From contig NZ_MUZA01000018.1 of NCBI RefSeq assembly GCF_021442385.1, positions 39,545 to 103,544 on the forward strand: a stretch of 64,000 nucleotides of DNA. The letters are read 5' to 3'. This document shows, piece by piece, positions 42,718 through 52,276 of the stretch. The position numbers were made by a program, and so were the translations under genes. How positions within the stretch are numbered: the stretch's first letter is position 1; the number at the start of each line of letters is the position of its first letter. Source of the stretch: Micromonospora sp. MH99. Its GTDB lineage: Bacteria; Actinomycetota; Actinomycetes; Mycobacteriales; Micromonosporaceae. Under the pieces are notes generated by a model. It had not been told where the DNA came from. It saw only the letters and a program-made list of their open reading frames with translations, and made no database searches.

Positions 42718-43775
42718 ACGTCACCCAGGCCACCCGGCTGGTCGCCGAACGCGAGATCCGGGTCAAGCTGCGCGACCGCACCTTCCTGTTCGGCACGCTC
42801 TTCTTCCTCGTGATCGCGGCCGCCGGCACCATCCTGCCGCCGTTGCTCTCCGGCGGCCCGAAGAGCGTGGCCGTCACCCAGGACGCGGCCGGCCCGCTGC
42901 GCGCCGCCGGGCTCGACGTCCGGGTGGTGGCCGACGACGGCGCCGCCGAGCAGGCCGTCCGCGACGGGGACGTGGACGCCGCGGTCGTCAGCGGTCCGGA
43001 GGTGCTCGCCATGGACGAGGCCCCCGACGAGGTGGTCCGGGCGCTGAGCACCGCGCCGCCGGTGCGCCTCCTCGACCCCGACGCGGTCGATCCGGTGGTG
43101 GCGTTCCTGGTGCCGTTCGTCTTCGCGTTCGTCTTCTTCATCACCTCGCAGACCTTCGGCCTGCAGATCGCGCAGAGCGTCACCGAGGAGAAGCAGACCC
43201 GGATCGTGGAGATCCTGGTCGCGGCCGTGCCGGTACGGGCGCTGCTGGCCGGCAAGGTGATCGCCGGGGGCATCCTGGCGCTCGGGCAGATCGCGCTGAT
43301 CGGTCTCGTGGCCGTCCTCGGCATGCGGATCGGCGACAGCGGGGACCTGCTCACCCTGCTCGCTCCGGCGATCGGCTGGTTCGTGCCGTTCTTCCTGCTC
43401 GGCTTCGTGCTGCTGGCCGCGATGTGGGCGGCGGCCGGCGCCCTGGTCAACCGCCAGGAGGACATCGCCGGTGTGTCGACGCCGGTGCAGCTCGCCGTCA
43501 TGCTGCCGTTCTTCGCGGTGATCTTCCTGAACGACAATGCGACAGCGATGCGGGTGCTGTCGTACCTGCCGTTCTCGTCGCCCACGGCGATGCCCCTGCG
43601 GTTGTTCACCGGCGACGCTGCCGGCTGGGAGCCGATCGTGTCGCTGGCCATCCTGCTGGTCGCCGCCGGCGCCTTCCTGGTCGCCGGTGCCCGCGTCTAC
43701 GAGGGTTCGCTGCTGCGGACCAACGGCCGGACCTCGCTGCGCGCCGCCTGGCGGGAGCGCGAGAGCATCGGCTGA
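42714..43775 (+). CDS. ABC exporter permease (NatB/ABC-2 type)
   Basis: 353 residues from GTG. One N-terminal helix (about 25-46), an exported domain (50-130), then five helices; the conserved SVTEEKQTRIVEIL motif after helix 2 is typical of NatB/YhaP permeases. With the ATPase it would form an exporter of Na+ or a lipophilic drug or peptide. A terminator follows. Confidence 0.92.
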   Translation: MNVTQATRLVAEREIRVKLRDRTFLFGTLFFLVIAAAGTILPPLLSGGPKSVAVTQDAAGPLRAAGLDVRVVADDGAAEQAVRDGDVDAAVVSGPEVLAMDEAPDEVVRALSTAPPVRLLDPDAVDPVVAFLVPFVFAFVFFITSQTFGLQIAQSVTEEKQTRIVEILVAAVPVRALLAGKVIAGGILALGQIALIGLVAVLGMRIGDSGDLLTLLAPAIGWFVPFFLLGFVLLAAMWAAAGALVNRQEDIAGVSTPVQLAVMLPFFAVIFLNDNATAMRVLSYLPFSSPTAMPLRLFTGDAAGWEPIVSLAILLVAAGAFLVAGARVYEGSLLRTNGRTSLRAAWRERESIG

Positions 43776-43792
43776 CCGGCGACGGCCCACGC

Positions 43793-43825
43793 GGGCGTCG
43801 GTGTCCCGAGCGGACACCGGCGCCC
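43793..43825 (+). terminator. terminator hairpin
   Basis: A 14-bp stem with one mismatch and a 5-base loop, 18 bases after the permease stop. Confidence 0.82.
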
Positions 43826-43962
43826 GTCGCCGTTCCCCCGCCCGTACGGCACCGGTCCGCACACCCGTTCGGTGGCTGCGAACGCCGCCGGCGTTCCTAC
43901 GGTGAGCCGATCCTCCCGGCAACGACCTGGTCGTCGCCGATCCCGGACCGGAAAGGCTCTCC

Positions 43963-45759
43963 ATGACCCCACCGATCGACACGCGGCGCTCCGGCGCCGC
44001 ACCACGCCTGCGGCGTCTGCTCAGCGTGGTCCTGGCGGTCGTGCTCGCCAGCACGCTCCCCGCCCTCGTCCGTTCCGCGCCGGCCTCCGCCGCGGCGGGC
44101 AACCTGATCCTCAATGGCAGCTTCGACAACGGCAGCACCGAGCCCTGGTGGACCCGCCTCGCCTCCACCAGCACCACTGTCAACGCCGGCCAGCTGCGCA
44201 TCCGCACCAGCGGGCCGGCCACCAAGCCCACCTGGGACGACCTGGTCGGTCACTTCGAGTTCGGGGTGACGGCGGGGCAGCCGTACCGGTTGCAGTTCGA
44301 CGCCAACGCCGACGTCGGCCGCACCCTGCGCGTCTCGGTCTCCCGGGTGGACACGCCCTTCACCTCCGCCGTCGACCAGACCGTCGCGCTGACCTCCACG
44401 ATGCGCCGCTTCACGTTCGACTTCACGTCGCCGTTCGGTGATCCCAAGGCAGTGCTCCTGTTCCACCTGGGCGCTCAGGCGGCCTCCACCGTGCGGCTGG
44501 ACAACATCTCGCTCACGCCGCTGGCCATCGACCCGAGCACCGATCCGATCCTGTACTGGAACGGTGTCCTGCTGGACACCTACCGGGCGTTGGACCTGCC
44601 ACCCACCGCGTCGTCCCGGCAGGCGGCCATCCTGCACGCGGCGATGCACGACGCCGCGGTCTCGGTCACCGGCGTCGGCAACCCCTATCGGGTGCGGGTG
44701 CCGGTCAGCTATCCGGGCACCATGGACAACGTCGTGGCGCCGTCCCTGCACGCGGCCATCGACAGGGCTGCGGTGGACGTGCTGACCGCCCTGTACCCGA
44801 CGCGACGCACGTCCTTCGAGACCGCCCACGGCATCGCCGTCACCCGGCGACCGTCCGGTGTGAACGCCGCCGAGGCCGCGCGGGGCGACACCGTCGGCGC
44901 CGCGGCCGCCGCCGCCAACCTCCAGGCCCGCGCCAACGACGCCGCCGACGTCACCACCGCGTACCGGTTGGACGGGGTGGACGGGTCGTGGCGACCGACC
45001 GACGGCAAGCCGGCCGTCAGCCCGAACTGGGGACACGTCACCCCGTTCGCGCTGACCTCCGGCGACCAGTTCCGGCCCGGCCCGCCGGCCGGCGCGACCG
45101 ACTACGCGGACCTGCTGGGCAGGCAGGAGTACCGCGACCAGGTCCAGGAGGTACGCGACCTCGGTGGCCGGACGTCGGCACTGCGCACCGCCGAGCAGAC
45201 GCAGATCGCGTTCTTCTGGGCCAACGACCTGGCGGGCACCTACAAGCCGCCGGGCCAGCTCTTCGCCCACACCCGGATCGTCGCGGAACAGCGGAAACTC
45301 GGCATCCTGGCCAACGCCCGCCTGTTCGGGCTCGTCGCCCTGGCCCTCGCCGACGCCGCCATCGCCGCCTGGGACGCCAAGTACCTGACCGACATCGACC
45401 TGTGGCGGCCGGAGAGCGCCATCGGCAACGGCTGGCAACCGCTGTCGCAGGACCGCGACGGTGTCTCGTTCTCGCCGTCCTTCCCGGCGTACATCTCCGG
45501 TCACGCCACCTTCGCCGGGGCGTGGGCGGCGGTGCTGAAGGGCTTCTTCGGCACCAACGCCATCGCCTTCGACGCCACCACCGACGACCCGCACGCCACC
45601 GGAGTCGTCCGCCGGATGAGCGGCTTCGACGAGGCCGCCCGGGAGAACGCGCTCAGTCGGATCTACCTGGGCGTGCACTACCCCTTCGACGCGGACGCGG
45701 GAATCGCCACCGGCACCTCCGTGGGCGCATACGTCTACGCGAACCGGCTGCGACCGTGA
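43963..45759 (+). CDS. secreted vanadium-dependent haloperoxidase-like protein with carbohydrate-binding module
   Basis: 598 residues from an ATG with GGAAAGG upstream. A signal peptide (about 19-45) is followed by a CBM4/9-like beta-sandwich (NLILNGSFDNGSTEPWW from about 47, to 188) and an all-alpha vanadium haloperoxidase/PAP2-type domain (190-598). The vanadate/phosphate site is visible: K and R in KYLTDIDLWRPES, SGHATF, and RIYLGVHYPFDAD with its Arg and axial His. It may oxidise halides with H2O2 or act as an acid phosphatase; the halide-specific residues cannot be judged by eye. Monocistronic. Confidence 0.88.
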   Translation: MTPPIDTRRSGAAPRLRRLLSVVLAVVLASTLPALVRSAPASAAAGNLILNGSFDNGSTEPWWTRLASTSTTVNAGQLRIRTSGPATKPTWDDLVGHFEFGVTAGQPYRLQFDANADVGRTLRVSVSRVDTPFTSAVDQTVALTSTMRRFTFDFTSPFGDPKAVLLFHLGAQAASTVRLDNISLTPLAIDPSTDPILYWNGVLLDTYRALDLPPTASSRQAAILHAAMHDAAVSVTGVGNPYRVRVPVSYPGTMDNVVAPSLHAAIDRAAVDVLTALYPTRRTSFETAHGIAVTRRPSGVNAAEAARGDTVGAAAAAANLQARANDAADVTTAYRLDGVDGSWRPTDGKPAVSPNWGHVTPFALTSGDQFRPGPPAGATDYADLLGRQEYRDQVQEVRDLGGRTSALRTAEQTQIAFFWANDLAGTYKPPGQLFAHTRIVAEQRKLGILANARLFGLVALALADAAIAAWDAKYLTDIDLWRPESAIGNGWQPLSQDRDGVSFSPSFPAYISGHATFAGAWAAVLKGFFGTNAIAFDATTDDPHATGVVRRMSGFDEAARENALSRIYLGVHYPFDADAGIATGTSVGAYVYANRLRP

Positions 45760-45782
45760 GTCGTCCGCCGGCGTGACGGGGG

Positions 45783-45816
45783 GCTCCCCGCCCGGTCTGT
45801 CGACCGGGCGGGGAGC
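45783..45816. terminator. bidirectional terminator hairpin
   Basis: A perfect 15-bp stem with a 4-base loop, between the convergent haloperoxidase-like and HTH/peptidoglycan-binding genes. Confidence 0.92.
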
Positions 45817-45825
45817 GGGGGTCGA

Positions 45826-46833
45826 TCAGGGTGACGGGAGGCAACGCCAGTGGCTGAAATCGCCGGTACGCGACCAGACGTCCCACGCGGCGGCGATGTT
45901 CCAGCCCGGATCCAGGGCTGTCCGACGGTCGACGCCTCGCCGCGACAGCTCCATGTCGCTGAACTGGAACAGACCCCAGCGCCGCGACCCGTCGGCGGTC
46001 ACCTCCACCCGCAGCGGGTCCAACCCGGACAGGCACCGCGCCAACCGCACCGCCTCGGCCGGGTCCGGGGCGAAGGTCTCTCGCAGGTGGGTGCTGACGC
46101 GGTTCTCCGGCCAGGGGACCGGCAGCACCGGATCACCCGACAGGGCGTCCAGGAGCGGCTGGTCCACAGTGCCGCTGACCGACAGACCGGCCAGCGCCTG
46201 GAAGGCGATCACCCGGCTGGTGGTGTCCGGGCCGAACCAGCCGTCAACGGGTACGCGCAGCCCGACGGCGACCAGGCGATCCTGCAGATCCAGCACGCAG
46301 GGGCCGTACATGCCCTGGCGGAGGACGATCGGGCAGGCGGTGGCCGACGGGGTGGTCGTACCCTCGCCGCGCGGCAGCAGTGCCCCGACGGTCAGCGCGC
46401 CGACCAGCGCGAGCGCCCCCATCCGCAGCCGCCGACGTGCCGGTCCGGCGACCCGGCGCGGGTCACCAGGCGTCCGATGAGGGCTGCCCGCGTCGGGAGA
46501 CGCCGGGTCGGGTGGCGTCGACTCCTCCTCTTGGCGCACGGGCTCGCTGAGCCGGGCCTCGATGTCGCGGCGCAGGCCGACCCACCGCTCGATGTCCGCC
46601 GCCGGAGTGCCGCAGGCGGCGAGCAACGCCACGACGGTCCGCTCGCGGGGCAGAGTGTTCCGGCCGAGCATCGTGGCGAGGGTGCTCGGAGGAAGCCAGT
46701 GCCCGGCCGCCGAGGCCCGGCGCGAGATCTCCCGGTACGTCAGGCCGGAGCGTCGCCGCACGTCCCGAAGCGCCACCACGTACTCCCCCGCCGTGGCCAC
46801 CTGCGGCACCGGATCCCGGGCAGCGTCAATCAT
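45826..46833 (-). CDS. HTH membrane protein with exported peptidoglycan-binding domain
   Basis: 335 residues. An XRE-like HTH (about 14-75: YVVALRDVRRRSGLTYREIS, then LPPSTLATMLGRNTLPRE) and a disordered Pro-rich segment precede a transmembrane helix (about 137-154). Outside are a peptidoglycan-binding repeat (QGMYGPCVLDLQDRL, then VDGWFGPDTTSRVIAFQ) and a C-terminal domain (235-335) with GLFQFSDMELSRRG and paired cysteines that resembles a lysozyme-like fold. A DNA-binding protein anchored to the wall could sense peptidoglycan and act directly on DNA. It is divergent from a gene of matching layout. Confidence 0.75.
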   Translation of the reverse strand: MIDAARDPVPQVATAGEYVVALRDVRRRSGLTYREISRRASAAGHWLPPSTLATMLGRNTLPRERTVVALLAACGTPAADIERWVGLRRDIEARLSEPVRQEEESTPPDPASPDAGSPHRTPGDPRRVAGPARRRLRMGALALVGALTVGALLPRGEGTTTPSATACPIVLRQGMYGPCVLDLQDRLVAVGLRVPVDGWFGPDTTSRVIAFQALAGLSVSGTVDQPLLDALSGDPVLPVPWPENRVSTHLRETFAPDPAEAVRLARCLSGLDPLRVEVTADGSRRWGLFQFSDMELSRRGVDRRTALDPGWNIAAAWDVWSRTGDFSHWRCLPSP

Positions 46834-46929
46834 CGGATCTCCCCGCGTCGTTGATGTGGTCGGACCCGGACCGGTGCCGGTCGGAGCCGTCGGTCCGTAC
46901 GCCGGTCAGCGGCGCGGCCGTCGGGAAAA

Positions 46930-46958
46930 ACGCTAGACAGCCGGGTCGTCCGAGACAA
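46930..46958 (-). promoter_or_regulatory. promoter of the HTH/peptidoglycan-binding gene
   Basis: On the minus strand TTGTCT, 17 bases and TAGCGT, giving a leader of about 90 bases. Confidence 0.5.
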
Positions 46959-46980
46959 TGCCCTGGTCGGGGCGCGGCGG

Positions 46981-47033
46981 TGTCCGAGCAGCTCAGGGCC
47001 TTCTGTCCGGGTCTTGTCCGACCATCTCGGACA
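46981..47033. promoter_or_regulatory. cluster of TGTCCG half-sites in the divergent promoter
   Basis: TGTCCGA at 46981, TGTCCGG at 47004 and TGTCCGA at 47015, with an inverted TCGGACA at 47027-47033. The last two form TGTCCGA-CCATC-TCGGACA. Starts are spaced 23 and 11 bases apart, about two and one helical turns, as expected of cooperative binding. The flanking HTH proteins are natural candidates. Confidence 0.55.
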
Positions 47034-47082
47034 GACGCCGCACGGCGCCTTGCCCCGGGGCGCGTGGGGTCAGGAGAATCAG

Positions 47083-48093
47083 ATGATGACCATGGGGGAC
47101 CTCCGACCGGACGAGGCGGCCGACCCGGCCGAGTTCGTCGATCTGCTGCGCCGCCTCAAGGACCGGTCCCGGCTGACGTTCCGGCAACTGGAACAGCACG
47201 CGGCCACGGCCGGCGACGTGCTGGCCCGCAGCACCGCCGCCGACGTCCTGCGCCGGTCCACTCTGCCGCGACCCGAGGTGCTGGCGGCGTTCGTGCGCGC
47301 CTGCGGCGCCGGCGATCAGGTTGACGAGTGGCTGCGGGCACGGGACCGGCTGGCGGCCGGCGCGTACACCACGCCCGCTGCACCGGCGACCGAGCCGACG
47401 CCGTCGGACGGGAGCGCGGGCGACGTGTTGATCGGCGGCCCCGACGAGGCGCGGTCGTGGTTCGCGCGACCAGCGCCGCTGGCGGCGCTTGCCGCCGTCG
47501 TCGTGCTTGCCGCGTTCGGCGCCTGGTTCCTGTGGCCCGACGACCACGAACAGCGGACGGCGGAGAAGCCGGCCGCCTCGTCGGCCACGCCGGCCGGCAG
47601 CGCCACGGCCGGCGGCAACGGCACGCCGCCGGCCAGCGGCCGGAGCCGGATCCGTCCCGCCAGCGCCCCGCAGCTCTGCATCAGCGAAGGGCGCGACCGC
47701 AGCGGCGCCTACGACGACGCGGTGGCGGTCCAGCGCCCCTGCGTCGGGGCCACCCCACCGGAGACCTACCTGGTGCCGGTCGCCGACGACCTCTACTTCG
47801 TCAAGTGGGACCATCCGGTGAACGGGTTGGGCTGCCTCACCGTCCGGCGCGACGATCCCGGCCGCAACCTCATCGAGCCCTGGGACAAGTGCAGCACCGA
47901 CGCCGGTGCGCAGCTGTTCCGCTTCGAACCGACCGGGACGGCACCGGACGCGTACCGTCTCCGCCCGTCGGACAGCGACCTGTGCGTGGGCATCCGGGAC
48001 GACGCCAGCAAGGTGCCGGCCGAAGCGGTGGCCGAGCCGTGCACCGGCCAACCCGACCAGGTGTTCCTCGTCGATCCGGTGCCGGAAGACTGA
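47083..48093 (+). CDS. HTH membrane protein with exported ricin-like domain
   Basis: 336 residues from an ATG with AGGAGA upstream; the open frame extends further but that part overlaps the half-site cluster. An XRE-like HTH (about 15-78: FVDLLRRLKDRSRLTFRQLE, then LARSTAADVLRRSTLPRPE), a linker, a transmembrane helix (about 129-146) and a Ser/Pro-rich stalk lead to an exported domain (195-336) with three QxC/CLxVRR/LCVGIRDD-type blocks, like a beta-trefoil. Same plan as the divergent gene but with a different sensor domain. Confidence 0.75.
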   Translation: MMTMGDLRPDEAADPAEFVDLLRRLKDRSRLTFRQLEQHAATAGDVLARSTAADVLRRSTLPRPEVLAAFVRACGAGDQVDEWLRARDRLAAGAYTTPAAPATEPTPSDGSAGDVLIGGPDEARSWFARPAPLAALAAVVVLAAFGAWFLWPDDHEQRTAEKPAASSATPAGSATAGGNGTPPASGRSRIRPASAPQLCISEGRDRSGAYDDAVAVQRPCVGATPPETYLVPVADDLYFVKWDHPVNGLGCLTVRRDDPGRNLIEPWDKCSTDAGAQLFRFEPTGTAPDAYRLRPSDSDLCVGIRDDASKVPAEAVAEPCTGQPDQVFLVDPVPED

Positions 48094-48154
48094 CGCCCCG
48101 CACGGCCCGCACGCCCCGCACGACCCGTGCCGCCCGCGCGGTGGCCGTTCGTCG

Positions 48155-48772
48155 TCAGCGGGTGGGCACCGTGGCCCAGCCGGCCGGCAACCGGGGCACC
48201 GACCAGGCCGGATCGGGTTGCCATCGTGCCCACGCCGGATCCCACCAACGCTCACCCGCGTCGAGCAGGGCGGCGATCCGGTCGCCCTCGCCGCGGATCG
48301 CGTCCGCCATGCCCGGGTAGCGCCCCTCGACGAGACGCTGCGCGAAGATCTCGACGTCCTTCCAGACGTACCGGTCGTCGTCCGCGCCCCACCACAGGTC
48401 CAGCTCGTGGTCGAGAGTGTCCACCCCGATCGGGGTACGCCGCAGCGGATCCTGCAGGTTGAAGTACCAGCCGGCGAAGTCGCGCTGCGGGCCCGTCCAG
48501 AACACGTCGACCGAGTGCGCCTCGCCCGGCCGGTGCAGCATCAGCTTGCCGTGCCCCGACCAGGAGCGGTGCCCGGCCATCTCCCACGGGTGCCGGCCGC
48601 AGGGAAAGACGCCGTCGGTCGGGAAGCCGAACTCCGCCCCCGACGGCAGGTAGAGGGCGAGCAGGTCGGGCGAGTCCTCGACGCAGATCGTCGGGCAGCC
48701 GAACCAGACCTCGCCCCGCAGGATCTCCCGCCGGACGACCACGTCACCCGGCGCGAATCGGCGTTCCACCAT
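48155..48772 (-). CDS. DUF402 domain-containing protein
   Basis: 205 residues from the ATG at 48770-48772, which follows two purine-rich blocks; upstream in-frame sequence is not protein-like. The DUF402 core (about 60-150) has DFAGWYFNLQDP, GVDTLDHELDLWWGADD and YVWKDVEIFAQRL, with the acidic residues expected to bind metal. Compared with the member at 4535-5068 the metal-site motif is DHELDLWW. Characterised relatives are nucleotide phosphatases. Monocistronic. Confidence 0.8.
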   Translation of the reverse strand: MVERRFAPGDVVVRREILRGEVWFGCPTICVEDSPDLLALYLPSGAEFGFPTDGVFPCGRHPWEMAGHRSWSGHGKLMLHRPGEAHSVDVFWTGPQRDFAGWYFNLQDPLRRTPIGVDTLDHELDLWWGADDDRYVWKDVEIFAQRLVEGRYPGMADAIRGEGDRIAALLDAGERWWDPAWARWQPDPAWSVPRLPAGWATVPTR

Positions 48773-48951
48773 CTCCTCCGGAACCTCCTCGTTCGCCCCG
48801 ACGTCCACGACATCGAGTCGATCGCACGTGCAGGGTCGCTGACACGCGTCAGGTCGCCGATGTGGGGGCAACCGCTCGCGCGGACACCCCCACCTCGGCG
48901 ACCTGGTGTGGATCATGCCGGGAACGCCGGACGGGCCGGACGAGCCGGACC

Positions 48952-49704
48952 TCAGGCGTCGACGGCCGCCATCACGTCGTCGCTGACGTCGAAGTTCGCG
49001 TAGACGTTCTGCACGTCGTCGCAGTCCTCCAGGACGTCGATCAGCTTGAAGATCTTGCGAGCGCCCTCTTCGTCCAGCGGGACGTTCATGCTGGGGATCA
49101 GGGAGGACTCCGCCGACTCGTACTCGATGCCGGCGTCCTGCAACGCCGTCCGCACCGGGATCAGGTCGGTCGGCTCGGAGACCACCTCGAACGCCTCACC
49201 GAGGTCGTTGACCTCCTCGGCGCCGGCGTCGAGGACGGCCATCATCACGTCGTCCTCGCTGGTGCCCTCCTTGGGCACGATCACCACGCCCTTGCGGGAG
49301 AACATGTACGACACCGAGCCGGCGTCGGCGAGCGAGCCGCCGTTGCGGGTCAGCGCGGTGCGCACCTCGGTGGCCGCCCGGTTGCGGTTGTCGGTGAGGC
49401 ACTCGATGAGCATGGCCACGCCGTTCGGGCCGTACCCCTCGTACATGATCGTCTGCCAGTCGGCACCGCCGGCTTCCAGGCCGGAGCCGCGCTTGACGGC
49501 GCGGTCGATGTTGTCGTTCGGCACCGAGCTCTTCTTCGCCTTCTGGATCGCGTCGAAGAGCGTCGGGTTACCGGAGGGGTCGCCACCGCCGGTGCGCGCG
49601 GCCACCTCGACGTTCTTGATCAGCTTGGCGAACATCTTGCCGCGCTTGGCGTCGATGACGGCCTTCTTGTGCTTGGTCGTCGCCCACTTTGAGTGGCCGG
49701 ACAT
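48952..49704 (-). CDS. yebC: YebC/PmpR family protein
   Basis: 250 residues, the normal length. The N-terminus [20 protein letters not shown] and the internal [19 protein letters not shown] and [10 protein letters not shown] blocks are diagnostic. These proteins act in translation of difficult sequences (TACO1) and as regulators in some bacteria. In actinobacteria it normally lies between pdxT and ruvC; ruvC is not found here downstream. Confidence 0.96.
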   Translation of the reverse strand: MSGHSKWATTKHKKAVIDAKRGKMFAKLIKNVEVAARTGGGDPSGNPTLFDAIQKAKKSSVPNDNIDRAVKRGSGLEAGGADWQTIMYEGYGPNGVAMLIECLTDNRNRAATEVRTALTRNGGSLADAGSVSYMFSRKGVVIVPKEGTSEDDVMMAVLDAGAEEVNDLGEAFEVVSEPTDLIPVRTALQDAGIEYESAESSLIPSMNVPLDEEGARKIFKLIDVLEDCDDVQNVYANFDVSDDVMAAVDA

Positions 49705-49967
49705 CTTCTACCTCCGTCTGTCATTGCACGCCTGCGTCGACTGCCGCACCGACTCCGCGCCGCATTCGGCGATCCGGCGGCCGGTCGGCCCCGCGGGAAG
49801 TGCCGCGCCGGGCGACGGCCCTGCCGAACCGCGGCAATCTTACCGAGGTCACACCCCGCCATGTCACACCCGGGACCTGCCCGGAGTGCCGGCACGGCGT
49901 CGAGCCCGTCCAGGACCAACGATCGGGGGCCGGGATCCATGCCCGTGCGCCCGCGCCGGTCGGCCGC

Positions 49968-50570
49968 TCAGGCGGCCCGCACCAGCTCGACGAAGTACGC
50001 GTGTACGCGCAGGTCACCCGTCAGCTCAGGGTGGAACGAGGTGGCCAGCAGGTTGCCCTGGCGCACCGCCACGATCCGCTCGGCGGCCGGGCCGCCGGTG
50101 ACCTTGCCGATCACCTGGACGGCCGCGCCGACCCGCTCGACCCACGGCGCGCGGATGAACACCGCGTGGAACGGCTCCCCCGGCACACCGTCGACCTCCA
50201 CCGGCGCCTCGAACGAGTCGACCTGCCGGCCGAACGCGTTACGCCGTACCGTCATGTCGATGCCCGCGAAACCGCGCTGGTCGGCGCGGCCGTCCAGCAC
50301 CTCGGCGGCCAGCATGATCATGCCGGCGCAGGAGCCGTAGACGGGCATGCCGCCGGCGATCCGCTTGTCGATCGGCTCGCGCATCTCGAAGATGTCGACG
50401 AGCTTGCTGATGGTGGTGGACTCGCCGCCGGGGATCACCAGCCCGTCGACCGCGTCCAGCTCGCCCGGACGCCGGACCGGGCGGGCGTCCGCGCCCGCCG
50501 CGGCCAATGCCGCGACGTGCTCACGGACGTCCCCCTGCAACGCGAGCACGCCGATCACGGGTGCCGTCAC
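49968..50570 (-). CDS. pdxT: pyridoxal 5'-phosphate synthase glutaminase subunit
   Basis: 200 residues from GTG. The class I glutaminase triad is visible: C80 in YGSCAGM and HPE near the C-terminus (SFHPELTGD), with GGESTTI near residue 49. PdxT supplies ammonia to PdxS, which lies 43 bases upstream on the same strand. Confidence 0.96.
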   Translation of the reverse strand: MTAPVIGVLALQGDVREHVAALAAAGADARPVRRPGELDAVDGLVIPGGESTTISKLVDIFEMREPIDKRIAGGMPVYGSCAGMIMLAAEVLDGRADQRGFAGIDMTVRRNAFGRQVDSFEAPVEVDGVPGEPFHAVFIRAPWVERVGAAVQVIGKVTGGPAAERIVAVRQGNLLATSFHPELTGDLRVHAYFVELVRAA

Positions 50571-50613
50571 GTTCGTACCGTTCCTCTCCGTGCCACGCCG
50601 CCCGAAAGAGCGC

Positions 50614-51531
50614 TCACCAGCCGCGCTCGGCCAGGCGGTGCGGCTGCGGGATCTCGTCGACGTTGATGCCGACCATCGCCTCGCCCAGACCGCGGGAGAC
50701 CTTCGCCAGCACGTCCGGGTCGTCGTGGAAGGTGGTGGCCTTGACGATCGCGGCGGCCCGCTGGGCCGGGTTGCCGGCCTTGAAGATGCCGGAGCCGACG
50801 AACACGCCCTCCGCGCCGAGCTGCATCATCATCGCCGCGTCGGCCGGCGTGGCGATCCCGCCGGCGGTGAACAGCACCACCGGCAGCTTGCCGCTCTCGG
50901 CGACCTCCTTGACCAGCTCGTACGGGGCCTGCAACTCCTTGGCCGCGACGTACAGCTCGTCGGCCGGCAGCGAGGACAGCCGGGCGATCTCCTGGCGGAT
51001 CTTCCGCATGTGGGTGGTGGCGTTGGAGACGTCGCCGGTGCCGGCCTCACCCTTGGAGCGGATCATGGCCGCGCCCTCGGTGATCCGCCGCAGCGCCTCG
51101 CCCAGGTTGGTCGCGCCGCACACGAACGGGACCGTGAAGGCCCACTTGTCGATGTGGTTCGCGTAGTCGGCCGGGGTCAGCACCTCGGACTCGTCGACGT
51201 AGTCGACGCCGAGCGACTGGAGGATCCGCGCCTCGACGAAGTGACCGATGCGGGCCTTGGCCATCACCGGGATGGACACCGCCTCGATGATCCCGTCGAT
51301 CATGTCGGGGTCGCTCATCCGGGAGACCCCGCCCTGTGCGCGGATGTCGGCGGGGACCCGCTCCAGGGCCATCACGGCGACCGCGCCGGCGTCCTCGGCG
51401 ATCTTGGCCTGCTCGGCGTTGACGACGTCCATGATCACGCCGCCCTTGAGCATCTCGGCCATGCCCCGCTTCACGCGGGCCGTGCCGACGACGGGGGCGG
51501 TGCCGGTGGTCGAGGCGGTGTTTTCGGGCAC
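50614..51531 (-). CDS. pdxS: pyridoxal 5'-phosphate synthase subunit
   Basis: 305 residues from GTG, with AGGAG upstream. The (beta/alpha)8 enzyme shows [33 protein letters not shown], the active lysines in MAKARIGH and the phosphate-binding [13 protein letters not shown]. It makes PLP from ribose 5-phosphate, glyceraldehyde 3-phosphate and ammonia from PdxT. Confidence 0.97.
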   Translation of the reverse strand: MPENTASTTGTAPVVGTARVKRGMAEMLKGGVIMDVVNAEQAKIAEDAGAVAVMALERVPADIRAQGGVSRMSDPDMIDGIIEAVSIPVMAKARIGHFVEARILQSLGVDYVDESEVLTPADYANHIDKWAFTVPFVCGATNLGEALRRITEGAAMIRSKGEAGTGDVSNATTHMRKIRQEIARLSSLPADELYVAAKELQAPYELVKEVAESGKLPVVLFTAGGIATPADAAMMMQLGAEGVFVGSGIFKAGNPAQRAAAIVKATTFHDDPDVLAKVSRGLGEAMVGINVDEIPQPHRLAERGW

Positions 51532-51690
51532 GGGTCAACGCTCCTTGGACGTGCGGTGGGGGTGGCAGCGAAAATGCTACGCACTGGTCAACGCCGCGCC
51601 GACAGCCAATCAGACCCCCGGTGGCCTGCACTGTGGCCCTGCTCACCGCCGCGCCGGGCCGCCGCCCCGATCAGCCCGCGCCCGCCCGGA

Positions 51691-52194
51691 TCAGCCGGCG
51701 GGAACGTCCGCCGGCACCACGAGCGTCGGGTCGTCGATGTCGAAGTAGCGCGGCCACTCCCGGCCCCGCCCCATCCGCAACAACCGCACCAGCGGACGAC
51801 TGCGCGCCGAGCGGGCGTCGCGAACCAGGTCGGTGTGCACCTGCCGGGACAATGCCAGACGGCGGCTCGCCGCGATGACCGCCGCGCAGTCCGGATCGGC
51901 CGGATCCAGCCGCACCGCGCGCAACTGCCGGGTCAGGTCGTTCTCGGCCGCCTCCCGCTCCTGCGGCGGAGCGTCCAGCGCGACCCGGGCCGCCGCGTAC
52001 AACTCGACGCCGAAACGCCGCTCCGCCAACACCGCGGCGGCCGCCGCCCGGCGCAGCAGGTGGGCGTCGAGGGCCCGCGCCGCCAGCTCCGCGCGGCCCT
52101 GCAGCCGCTCGACCCGGCCGGCGGTCCAGATGAGGTACGCCGCAAGCACCCCCACGAGCACGCTCGCGGCCACCACCCACCACATGTGCGGCAT
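51691..52194 (-). CDS. single-pass membrane protein, function unknown
   Basis: 167 residues. One N-terminal helix (about 4-23) and a cytoplasmic helical domain with many Ala/Arg/Leu (REAAENDLTRQLRAVRLD). It resembles LemA-like anchored helical proteins in outline only. It lies between pimA and pdxS, where mycobacteria have unrelated genes, so the position gives no function. Confidence 0.65.
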   Translation of the reverse strand: MPHMWWVVAASVLVGVLAAYLIWTAGRVERLQGRAELAARALDAHLLRRAAAAAVLAERRFGVELYAAARVALDAPPQEREAAENDLTRQLRAVRLDPADPDCAAVIAASRRLALSRQVHTDLVRDARSARSRPLVRLLRMGRGREWPRYFDIDDPTLVVPADVPAG

Positions 52195-52276
52195 CGTAGT
52201 GCTGCTCCGTTTCTCCTCCGTTGCGCGCGCCCGCGCCGGTCACCGGCGTCACCAGCCGCACCATCCGTCACACGGC

